DNA of 21,435 nt, taken from the NCBI GenBank assembly GCA_035290885.1, contig DATDTL010000018.1, positions 1-21,435 of the forward strand, read 5' to 3'. The stretch is from JACQID01 sp035290885. Lineage in GTDB: Archaea > Aenigmatarchaeota > Aenigmatarchaeia > GW2011-AR5. Positions 14,415 through 20,538 of the stretch are shown here, piece after piece. Both the position numbers and the translations under genes were made by a program. The notes beneath the pieces are model-generated. The model was not told where the DNA came from, searched no databases, and saw only the letters and a list, made by a program, of their open reading frames with translations. Within the stretch, counting starts at the first letter, position 1, and each line of letters begins with the position of its first letter.

Positions 14415-14835
14415 ATGAAAGGAATACACAAATTGGGACTATTGCCTGTGGTAGCGCTGTTTTTGGCTTTCGCGCTCGTAGTGCAGTCCAACCCAAGCTT
14501 TTCGCAATCTATTTCGCCCAACAGTTGGGGTCTTAACGGGAATACTCAATGGAACCTGATTTCTGTTTTGCCCGAAATGGTGGGGGAAGAATCTTTCGCA
14601 ATTAGCTTTTGAAGGCTGTGGCGGACCAGAGGGCCGTTGGATAAATTCCGCTTGGCTCTTTGAGGACGGAAATTGGGTGCTTGTCAGAGGTACTGATGAA
14701 AATCTTCCCGGTCTCCTTATTGATAGGACAGCCCTTACAGAAGAAGATTTAGAAATGGGAATGTGGGTAAACCTTAATACAACCCTCGCCGCAGGCAAGA
14801 ACTGCGTTTTGTCATTAACTGCACCGCGCTATTAA
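14415..14835 (+). pseudogene. Small secreted protein, frameshifted, about 139 aa when repaired
   Basis: ATG 14415 gives a signal-like N-terminus (MKGIHKLG, then a hydrophobic core to about residue 24) and reads to a stop at 14610-14612. In the +1 frame, coding-like sequence runs from about 14587 (KNLSQLAFEGCGG) to TAA 14833-14835, with WLFEDGNWVLVRG and two cysteines in total. Deleting one G from the GGGGG run at 14582-14586 joins the halves into one protein. This is either a real inactivating frameshift, a phase-variable homopolymer or a base-calling error. Promoter and terminator are both present. No family recognised. Confidence 0.65.
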
Positions 14836-14839
14836 GAAG

Positions 14840-14856
14840 TTTTCTTTTTTATTTTA
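14840..14856 (+). terminator. Poly-T transcription terminator
   Basis: The T-rich run TTTTCTTTTTTATTTT follows the stop at 14835, as expected for factor-independent archaeal termination. It also lies between the convergent frameshifted gene and fen. Confidence 0.5.
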
Positions 14857-14870
14857 ACTTATACCCCTAT

Positions 14871-15866
14871 TCAAAACCACTTATTCAGCGACTTCTGGCC
14901 TGCGTCCTTTGATTCCTGAATTTTCGCGAGGGCGCTATCTATGCGCTCTTTCGAGAAGTCATGGCGGTCGCAGAGGATTTCCTTGATCTTTTCGGCGTCC
15001 AGCGGCCTGAATTTGACGGCATACGGCGCTTCTTCCGGCGTGTAGAAGAAGTCAAATATTTCTTGCATGGTTGGCTCAAACGGCCATTTTACATGAGGCA
15101 GAAGAGCGTTCGCAGAAGGGTACTTCTTCACGAGCACGAGTGCCTTCTTCGGGCCGATGCCCTTCACGCCGCTGGGATTGTAATCGGTGCCAACGAGAAT
15201 GCCCAGCAATATTAATTGTTCTCTTGTTATACCCAGCGACTCGGTCATGTCCTTTAGCGTCAGCATTTGCGGGAATATGCCGCGCTTGACGTTGGAAATT
15301 GAAAGATTTCTCAGAACGCGAGGGCATCCGAAGAGGAACGCGTCATAGTCCTGCGTGGCTGCGGCATAAGCGTCGCCCTTGGCAGCCATGACAGAACAAA
15401 GAGCTTCGCCTTCGGAAGGCGCGATTATCCACGGTATTCCCATCGCGTCCAGCAATGCGCGGGATTCTTCCAGCATCTCACTGGTTATCACGGACGAGCG
15501 CATGGCGTATTTCTTCGCTTCCTCGCCGTCGCCGCGCTCGCGGGCGGCTTTCCACTTCGCAGCAGCCTCGTGCCGCGCTTCTCGGCGGATCTCTGCGGTC
15601 TTTTCCTTGAGCTTGGGCGGCTTGCCGTCAAAGACGTAAACAAGTTTAACGCCTGCTTCCATGAGGTTCAGGGAGCGATAGAATATGCCGGAAAGGTGCG
15701 ACGTCACGCTGCCGGACGAGTCTTCCAGAGGCTGTCCGTCGCGCTGGCGTATGATTGACAAAAACTGATACAGCCAGTTCAGCGAGTCCACGGCTATTGT
15801 CTTTCCAGAAAGCTCGCTTATCTCTATCTGCCTTCCTTTTGCCAAGGGCGTTAGCTGTATGCCCAT
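14871..15866 (-). CDS. fen: Flap endonuclease 1 (FEN1)
   Basis: The 331-residue protein is a full-length FEN1, the structure-specific 5' nuclease that removes RNA primers and 5' flaps in lagging-strand synthesis and long-patch repair. Conserved metal ligands are visible: Asp 27, Asp 80 (FDGKPP), Glu 152 and 154 (SEGEA), Asp 173 and 175 (QDYD) and Asp 228 (GTDYN), followed by the helix-hairpin-helix GVKGIGPKKA at 233-242. The C-terminus QKSLNKWF (324-331) is a clear PIP box for binding the PCNA clamp. Start ATG 15866 has an AT box 26 bp upstream, shared with a divergent frame. The gene is intact inside an otherwise decayed region. Confidence 0.96.
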   Translation of the reverse strand: MGIQLTPLAKGRQIEISELSGKTIAVDSLNWLYQFLSIIRQRDGQPLEDSSGSVTSHLSGIFYRSLNLMEAGVKLVYVFDGKPPKLKEKTAEIRREARHEAAAKWKAARERGDGEEAKKYAMRSSVITSEMLEESRALLDAMGIPWIIAPSEGEALCSVMAAKGDAYAAATQDYDAFLFGCPRVLRNLSISNVKRGIFPQMLTLKDMTESLGITREQLILLGILVGTDYNPSGVKGIGPKKALVLVKKYPSANALLPHVKWPFEPTMQEIFDFFYTPEEAPYAVKFRPLDAEKIKEILCDRHDFSKERIDSALAKIQESKDAGQKSLNKWF

Positions 15867-15885
15867 GCTGTAGTTTTCCCGCTGC

Positions 15886-15898
15886 CGTTTAAATAATC
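15886..15898. promoter_or_regulatory. Shared bidirectional TATA-like box (fen / divergent antitoxin-like frame)
   Basis: CGTTTAAATAATC contains TTTAAATA (TATTTAAA on the other strand). Its centre is about 26 bp from fen ATG 15866 and about 26 bp from ATG 15918 on the plus strand, the same mirror layout as at 3127 and 19227. Confidence 0.55.
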
Positions 15899-15917
15899 GT
15901 AAGATGATTTTTATTGC

Positions 15918-16230
15918 ATGAGAGATGAGATAAGTGTGAAAGCACTTGGGTTATTAGAAATAAGCTTTAGGATGGGCGGCATGAAGACCAATGACAGGAA
16001 TGCATGGCACGATAGATGAGACGCGCGCTAATGCCCATTCTCACGCTTTTGATATGACAGAACCCGTGAAAAACAATGGTTAAAAAGAACATAATGTGCT
16101 GGAAGCAATGGAAGAAGATGCCGCATGGAATGCCATGAAAAAACGCTCACTAAAAAATGCATGGGATAAAGAAGACGATGTCTGGGACAACATTTACAAG
16201 AAAACGTGCAAGAAGAATATAGATGACTAA
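15918..16230 (+). pseudogene. Decayed antitoxin-like gene
   Basis: ATG 15918 begins MRDEISVKALGLLEISFRMGG and stops at 16017-16019. In another frame an ATG at 15991 reads MTGMHGTIDETRANAHSH to TAA 16081-16083 and continues in frame to 16230, ending EEDAAWNAMKKRSLKNAWDKEDDVWDNIYKK. The W(D)x(E)DDVW ending with a preceding SLK is typical of small archaeal antitoxins, as I recall. One frameshift plus one stop codon would explain the pieces as a single gene of about 100 codons. No toxin follows; transposon-end-like repeats begin 60 bp later. The identification rests on pattern memory. Confidence 0.4.
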
Positions 16231-16286
16231 TATGCCCTTCAACGACATCCGGCATTGCACGAAGGAAGCCGCAGTAACTTTTTATA

Positions 16287-16433
16287 GTTAACCCAGTAAA
16301 GGGCTTTGTTGAATAATTGGTTCTTCGCCACAACCGGTAGTGTTTCTCTAAAATTATATCACAACTACTTGCGGCCTTGATGGAGTTTTCAACAAAGCCC
16401 CGTAAAGATTCTGGAATGATTTACTGGGTTGAC
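16287..16433. repeat. 14-bp hairpin stem split by an insertion
   Basis: GTTAACCCAGTAAA (16287-16300) pairs with TTTACTGGGTTGAC (16420-16433) with a single G-T wobble. Between them lie the miniature element at 16302-16399 and about 20 bases of former loop. Removing the element leaves a compact stem-loop with a loop of roughly a dozen bases. Confidence 0.6.
16302..16399. mobile_element. Miniature inverted-repeat element, IS5/IS903-like ends
   Basis: GGCTTTGTTGAA at 16302-16313 is an exact inverted copy of TTCAACAAAGCC at 16388-16399. The first 15 bases, GGCTTTGTTGAATAA, match the IS903-type end as I remember it. The 98-bp element has no coding capacity. Flanks are CCAGTAAAG on the left (16293-16301) and CCGTAAAG on the right (16400-16407), a target duplication of 8-9 bp with one base lost, which fits the 9 bp typical of the IS903 group. 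Confidence 0.6.
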
Positions 16434-16483
16434 ATATAGTTCCCAATGAAGTAATACCTTGATTGTTTCCTTGGAAGCTATAA

Positions 16484-16532
16484 ACATCGGATTCCACCTT
16501 CTGCCGAGTATTAATACGGTGGAATCCGATGT
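16484..16532. repeat. Perfect 15-bp inverted repeat (hairpin)
   Basis: ACATCGGATTCCACC (16484-16498) and GGTGGAATCCGATGT (16518-16532) pair perfectly around a 19-nt loop. It lies about 60-110 bp upstream of the ferredoxin gene. It is not next to a gene end and is not followed directly by a T run, so a terminator role is not obvious. Confidence 0.75.
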
Positions 16533-16534
16533 GC

Positions 16535-16562
16535 AAATCTGCTGCTTGAAAACAGTAGATTT
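16535..16562 (+). repeat. Second hairpin overlapping the ferredoxin promoter
   Basis: AAATCTGCTG (16535-16544) pairs with CAGTAGATTT (16553-16562) with one G-T wobble and an 8-nt loop. The 3' arm runs directly into TTTTAAAC, so the presumed TATA box of the ferredoxin operon sits at the hairpin base. It could act as a terminator, an operator or nothing. Confidence 0.5.
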
Positions 16563-16568
16563 TTAAAC
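16559..16568 (+). promoter_or_regulatory. TATA-like box for the ferredoxin-IscA operon
   Basis: ATTTTTAAAC is centred about 31 bp upstream of ATG 16595, predicting a leader of about 5 nt. Confidence 0.45.
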
Positions 16569-16594
16569 GTTGAATTCAATCATCTTCTGATAAC

Positions 16595-16846
16595 ATGGGC
16601 AAATATAGGATAGAATACCAGAGGTCGGGATGCATAGGCGCAGGCGTCTGCGCGGCGCTCGCTGACAAGCACTGGGCCATGGCGGATGACGGCAAGGCCG
16701 ACCTTGTCGGCTCCCACAAGGAAGGGGAGCTCCACATACTGGAGATAGACGAAGCTGACCTTGATGCCAACAGGCAGGCTGCTGAAGGCTGCCCTGCTAA
16801 TATTATACATATTATAGATAAGCAGACAGGCAAGAAGATAATCTGA
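16595..16846 (+). CDS. Single-cluster ferredoxin lacking the second Cys ligand
   Basis: The 83-residue protein has the monocluster ferredoxin pattern: Cys 13 and Cys 19 in CIGAGVC, an acidic stretch (MADDGKADL) and Cys 66 in EGCPANIIHI. The usual CxxCxxC second ligand is Ala 16. With three cysteines it most likely carries a [3Fe-4S] cluster, as in CxxA/SxxC ferredoxins of some P450 systems, or a [4Fe-4S] cluster with an outside ligand. It carries electrons in the cytoplasm; the partner is unknown. Its stop TGA shares its A with the ATG of the downstream Fe-S carrier gene, so they are co-translated. Confidence 0.88.
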   Translation: MGKYRIEYQRSGCIGAGVCAALADKHWAMADDGKADLVGSHKEGELHILEIDEADLDANRQAAEGCPANIIHIIDKQTGKKII

Positions 16847-17385
16847 TGATTATTATGTCCATAAACGGCGCAACGCCGCTTGGGGAAGTGCTTGACAAAT
16901 ACCCGGGCGCGGTCGAAGTTTTGAGATCCTTTGAGATGAAGCTTGGTTGCGGCGCTGATATGTCCGACACGATAGAGAGCGCAGCGAAAATGCAGGGCGT
17001 TGACGCGGCTGCGCTTCTGAAAAAGCTTAACAATCTAAAGCAGCAGAACACGGATTCTGACAAAGCCTCGGTATCGCTTACCGAAGCCGCGGCAAAGAAG
17101 ATGAAGGAGCTCGGCATAGAATCCAAGCCCGGACAGGGACTGCGCTTTGGCGTGCGGCCCGGAGGCTGCGCAGGCTATAGCTACACGATGGAATTTGATG
17201 CGCCCAAGTACGGCGATGTGACGGCAGAAGACAGGGGCATAAAAATATTCATGGATAGGAAGGAAGCCGGAAAAGTGGACGGCTCCACGATAGACTATCT
17301 CGAAACCCTTCAGGCATCGGGCTTCAAGGTCAACAACCCCAACGCCAAGGCGACATGCGGCTGCGGGAAGAGCGCGGCGGTCTGA
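16846..17385 (+). CDS. DUF1858-IscA/HesB fusion, Fe-S cluster carrier
   Basis: The 179-residue protein fuses two domains. Residues 4-62 match DUF1858 (ScdA N-terminal-like), from ATPLGEVLDKYPGAVEVL through LGCGAD to the ending AALLKKLN. Residues 75-179 are an A-type Fe-S carrier with the three conserved cysteines: Cys 108 in GGCAGYSY, and Cys 171 and 173 in TCGCG. Such carriers hold a [2Fe-2S] or [4Fe-4S] cluster and pass it to apo-proteins. ATG 16846 overlaps the ferredoxin stop; ATG 16855 is an alternative start. The operon with a ferredoxin suggests that the ferredoxin is a client or the electron donor for cluster assembly. Confidence 0.9.
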   Translation: MIIMSINGATPLGEVLDKYPGAVEVLRSFEMKLGCGADMSDTIESAAKMQGVDAAALLKKLNNLKQQNTDSDKASVSLTEAAAKKMKELGIESKPGQGLRFGVRPGGCAGYSYTMEFDAPKYGDVTAEDRGIKIFMDRKEAGKVDGSTIDYLETLQASGFKVNNPNAKATCGCGKSAAV

Positions 17386-17543
17386 TTATTTCTTAAGCTA
17401 TTAAGATTTACTTCTTTGAGGCGTGCAGTAAAGCGCGGCGATTGATGATAACATGTTGCCTTGCGGTGCGAAACCTGTTCATACCGCAATCTACTTATCG
17501 CATAGCAGGGCACTTTTTTCATGCAAAGCCCCCATACGCATTA

Positions 17544-17553
17544 GTTTTATAAG
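17544..17553 (+). promoter_or_regulatory. TATA box for the dockerin protein gene
   Basis: GTTTTATAAG is centred about 26 bp upstream of ATG 17575, predicting a leaderless transcript. A second AT-rich stretch at 17563-17573 is too near the start to serve. Confidence 0.5.
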
Positions 17554-17574
17554 CAAGCCCTTCATATATAAATA

Positions 17575-18819
17575 ATGCGATATTCGGGACAACTTGCACC
17601 GCTTCTTGGCGTAGCAATAATATTCGTGGTCATTTCTGCGCTGGTATTACAATATGTATTTTTTTCAAAGGAAGCCGTAACAATCCCCCCGCAGGAAAAC
17701 ACCACGCCTCTCCCGGAACCGCTGCCCCCGTTGCCTTCCCGGGGCGCAGGATCGCCGGATGACGACTCGGCAACGATCACTACCCTCGCGCCGCCGGCGG
17801 CGCCATCGGGTTCAAGACAGCCATCCGGAGGTTCTTCAGGGAATATAGCAGCGCCTATAGAATCCCCGCCGGAGCCGACTATCTTTTTGATGGGCGCGTC
17901 ATTGATAACGGGAATGGTCACCGACGTATCGCAGATGATACGTTTTCTCGATGCGGCAGGAAATGACCTCGCCGTGATCACCAGCGACGGGAAATTGGGC
18001 ATCGGAACAGCTGACCCTGCCGCCAAATTGCATGTTGCCGCTGGAAACACCGGTGCACTGATAAATCCGAACGGAATATACTTCGTCACATCCAGCATTT
18101 CGCTGATTGCGCAGGAAGCGATCCAGTTTTCCGACGGTTACGGGAAAGTCCGGTCAGTAATCAAAGCCCTTCCCAACGCGGGCGTTCTTATGGTGTCTTC
18201 GGATGAATTGTCCCTTGGCAGCAAAGCAGGCGAGATTATGCGCATTGCCGCCGACGGAAACGTTGGGGTGCGTGACGCTGCACCGGCTGCAGCCCTAAGC
18301 GTCGCAGGCTCCATTCTCACCCAAGGCGGACGCGGCGACCTGGACGGCAACGCCTTTGTGAATGTGCTTGATATAAACCGCCTAACCACGTATTTGGGCG
18401 CCACGGACACGTCTTCATCGTATTTAATGTCTCTACTGAATGACTCGCAGTACGCGGAAGCTGATATTGACGGCGACGGGAAAGTCACTTATGACGATTT
18501 AGGCATTATGATTTCCGGATTTTTCGGCAAGACCGTGCCCGTATCCAACGAAGACCGCCGCGCTGCAGAATTTGCTATACACAGGACGTATGGGGCGGTC
18601 CAGCCCGGCGTATTCTATGTGAACGGCAAGCTTGGCGTAGGGACGCCAAATCCCGCAAGCGATGCCCAGATAAAGGGCTATCTCCAGATAGACGGGACGT
18701 CCGGCGCCCCTCCTGCAGATGACTGCAACGATGCCGCCCACCAAGGCAGGATGAAGTTCGACCCGTCTTCGGACGTGCTTTACATCTGCAGCGGCTCAAG
18801 CGGCTGGGTAAGCAAGTAA
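17575..18819 (+). CDS. Membrane-anchored surface protein with dockerin pair and GxGT repeats
   Basis: The 414-residue protein has a hydrophobic anchor (about 8-30), a Pro/Ser/Thr-rich linker (about 37-100) and then an extracellular part. Three repeats of the form GKLGIGTxxP (about 139-154, 228-244 and 351-366) resemble those in tail-fibre-like and adhesin head proteins. Between repeats 2 and 3 lie two Ca-binding loops, Asp 255-Asp 266 (DLDGNAFVNVLD) and Asp 297-Asp 308 (DIDGDGKVTYDD), the layout of a type I dockerin. The C-terminal region (about 384-414) has two cysteines (384, 405), with GRMKFD and YICSGSSGW. It probably binds a cohesin partner or stabilises itself with calcium; no cohesin is visible here. 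Confidence 0.82.
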   Translation: MRYSGQLAPLLGVAIIFVVISALVLQYVFFSKEAVTIPPQENTTPLPEPLPPLPSRGAGSPDDDSATITTLAPPAAPSGSRQPSGGSSGNIAAPIESPPEPTIFLMGASLITGMVTDVSQMIRFLDAAGNDLAVITSDGKLGIGTADPAAKLHVAAGNTGALINPNGIYFVTSSISLIAQEAIQFSDGYGKVRSVIKALPNAGVLMVSSDELSLGSKAGEIMRIAADGNVGVRDAAPAAALSVAGSILTQGGRGDLDGNAFVNVLDINRLTTYLGATDTSSSYLMSLLNDSQYAEADIDGDGKVTYDDLGIMISGFFGKTVPVSNEDRRAAEFAIHRTYGAVQPGVFYVNGKLGVGTPNPASDAQIKGYLQIDGTSGAPPADDCNDAAHQGRMKFDPSSDVLYICSGSSGWVSK

Positions 18820-18923
18820 TGGATGCTATAGATTTGCCTAAAATCAGAATAGGTTTCGGCTTAAGCCAAGGGCACATCCCTTCCCATTATGATGCCGGTA
18901 TAATTAGCTGTCCCAGATATTAA
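18819..18923 (+). CDS. Possible 34-aa ORF coupled to the dockerin gene
   Basis: ATG 18819 overlaps the upstream stop (TAATG) and gives MDAIDLPKIRIGFGLSQGH and so on, 34 residues to TAA at 18921. It has no hydrophobic segment or recognised motif and one cysteine. The overlapping start is the only support, so it may be chance. Confidence 0.2.
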   Translation: MDAIDLPKIRIGFGLSQGHIPSHYDAGIISCPRY

Positions 18924-18942
18924 TTATTTCCTGAAAATGGCA

Positions 18943-19200
18943 TCAGACCAAGCTGATGCCGCCGGCTTCCACGCTTTCGACGCCCTCAATCTTGCCGATG
19001 GCTTCTTCAATCCTGCCAATGCCGCCTTCGGCGTCTTCCATTGTAAATAGGACTTCCAGCTTCTTGATGCCGAACGCCACGGGCTTTTCTTCCATGCTTT
19101 TCACGTGGATTTTGAGCTTCTTTATCTCCTTCTTTATTTTTTCGAGATCCGTATCCACGGAAGATGGCATTACGTTAAGCGTGACTGCTACCATTCCCAT
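18943..19200 (-). CDS. ef1b: Translation elongation factor 1-beta (aEF1B)
   Basis: The 85-residue protein matches archaeal EF-1 beta, the guanine-nucleotide exchange factor for aEF1A. It shows the N-terminal strand MVAVTLNVMPSS, the helix DTDLEKIKKEIKKL, then EKPVAFGIKKLEVLFTMEDAEGG and a terminal GVESVEAGGISL strand, which is the complete EF1 GNE fold. I choose ATG 19200 (19194 also possible). A TTG at 19218 would add VQCSA-type residues not seen in the family, and the AT box at 19223-19230 is 26 bp upstream of 19200. The box is shared with the divergent methylthiotransferase. Confidence 0.92.
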   Translation of the reverse strand: MGMVAVTLNVMPSSVDTDLEKIKKEIKKLKIHVKSMEEKPVAFGIKKLEVLFTMEDAEGGIGRIEEAIGKIEGVESVEAGGISLV

Positions 19201-19220
19201 AGCCGAACATTGTACCAAAA

Positions 19221-19231
19221 GGATATAAAAG
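19221..19231. promoter_or_regulatory. Shared bidirectional TATA box (aEF1B / e-MtaB)
   Basis: GGATATAAAAG (CTTTTATATCC on the other strand) is centred about 26 bp from aEF1B ATG 19200 and about 25 bp from ATG 19251. It is the only TATA-like sequence between the two starts. Confidence 0.65.
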
Positions 19232-19250
19232 TAAAGATGAAACTGCTACG

Positions 19251-20534
19251 ATGAGCAGCGCCAAAGTTTACATAGAAACCTACGGCTGCAGCAGCAACCA
19301 GATGGATTCCCAGATAATGGGCGGGACGCTGAAGCTCAAGGGATATTCTCTTGTAGAGGATGCCGAAAAAGCGGATATTGTCATTCTTAACTTATGCTCT
19401 GTCAAGCAGAAGACGGAAAACAAGGAGCGCCATCGGATAGAGGAACTGCGCAAAAGCGGGAAAAAACTCGTGCTTGCAGGCTGCCTGCCGGAAGCAGTAA
19501 ACCTTGGCAAAGATTACCCTGAAACGAGCCAGATAGGGACGAACCGGGTCGCGGAGATAGAAACCGTTGTAAGCGACACCCTGAACGGCCAAAGAACTGT
19601 GCTGCTCGGCAAGAGCAAGATGCCGAAGGTGCTGATGCCGAAGATTCAGAACGGCACGATACGCATAATGGAAGTCCAGTCCGGCTGCGGGTATTTCTGC
19701 TCGTTCTGCTCCACGAAGTTCGCCAAGGGCGGGCAGTATCCTTATCCAAGCAGGGACATCGTGAAGGAGATAGAACTTTCGCTGGCAGAAGGGGTACGGG
19801 AATTCTGGATTACCGGCCAGGAAGTCGCGGGCTACAGCGACAACGGAATCCTGCTGCCGGACTTAATAAACAAGATAACGCGCATTGAAGGCAACTTTTT
19901 CCTGCGCATCGGCATGCTTCATCCGGCTTCCGTGCTTCCAATACTAAATGAACTGATAGAGTCGTACAAAAACGGGAAAGTTTTCAAGTTCCTGCACCTG
20001 CCGCAGCAATCGGGCAGCGATTCCATGCTCGGCAAGATGAACAGGAAGAACAGGACGGAAGATTACAAGTTCATCGTGAAAAAGTTCCGCGAATCGTTTC
20101 CTGAAGTCACGGTGTGGACCGACATCATTGTCGGGCATCCGGGAGAAACGGATGAAGAGTTTGCCGAAACCGTGCGGTTCGTGGAGGAGACGAAGCCTGA
20201 CTTTGTCAACATCTCGGCGTACGGCTGGCGTCCGAACACGCCTGCTGCCGGAATGAAGCAGGTGCCATCTGACGTGAAGAAGTACAGAACGAGGTCGCTG
20301 ACGACAATTGTCAAAAAGCTCATGCTTGAGGGCAACAATAAATGGCTTGGCTGGAAAGGCAATGTGCTTGTGGACGAGTATAAACTAGGCAAGGGCACGT
20401 GGCTCGGCAGGAATTACGCCTACAAGCCCGTCGTGCTGACGGGCGAGCACAAAGCCGGCGATTTCGCGGACGTGGAAATCAAGCAGGCGAAAGAGACGCA
20501 TTTGGAAGGAATATATAGCCGCTCCGATAAATGA
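19251..20534 (+). CDS. tRNA t6A37 methylthiotransferase (e-MtaB/CDKAL1 type)
   Basis: The 427-residue protein is a MiaB-family radical SAM enzyme of the archaeal/eukaryotic e-MtaB type, which adds a methylthio group to t6A at position 37 of tRNAs. The UPF0004 domain carries Cys 13, Cys 49 and Cys 78, which bind the auxiliary [4Fe-4S] cluster. The radical SAM motif CGYFCSFC provides Cys 146, 150 and 153. A TRAM-like RNA-binding domain forms the C-terminus after about residue 365 (GNVLVDEYKLGKGTWLGRN). Length is typical. The leaderless start uses the box shared with aEF1B, another translation gene. The next gene begins 4 bp after its stop, so a surface protein is apparently co-transcribed with it. 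Confidence 0.93.
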   Translation: MSSAKVYIETYGCSSNQMDSQIMGGTLKLKGYSLVEDAEKADIVILNLCSVKQKTENKERHRIEELRKSGKKLVLAGCLPEAVNLGKDYPETSQIGTNRVAEIETVVSDTLNGQRTVLLGKSKMPKVLMPKIQNGTIRIMEVQSGCGYFCSFCSTKFAKGGQYPYPSRDIVKEIELSLAEGVREFWITGQEVAGYSDNGILLPDLINKITRIEGNFFLRIGMLHPASVLPILNELIESYKNGKVFKFLHLPQQSGSDSMLGKMNRKNRTEDYKFIVKKFRESFPEVTVWTDIIVGHPGETDEEFAETVRFVEETKPDFVNISAYGWRPNTPAAGMKQVPSDVKKYRTRSLTTIVKKLMLEGNNKWLGWKGNVLVDEYKLGKGTWLGRNYAYKPVVLTGEHKAGDFADVEIKQAKETHLEGIYSRSDK

Positions 20535-20538
20535 ATTG

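Noticed and set aside
16028..16333. Minus-strand 101-aa frame opposite the antitoxin-like pieces
   Set aside because: It runs through an insertion end and its composition is unlike the neighbouring proteins; the plus-strand antitoxin tail is a better reading.
17575..18819. Prophage, suggested by tail-fibre-like GKLGIGT repeats
   Set aside because: No capsid, terminase, integrase or other virus genes are nearby, and the protein has a membrane anchor and a dockerin-like pair.
18956..19228. Plus-strand 90-aa frame opposite aEF1B
   Set aside because: It is low-complexity Ser/Pro/Ile sequence, the typical shadow of a charged helical protein.
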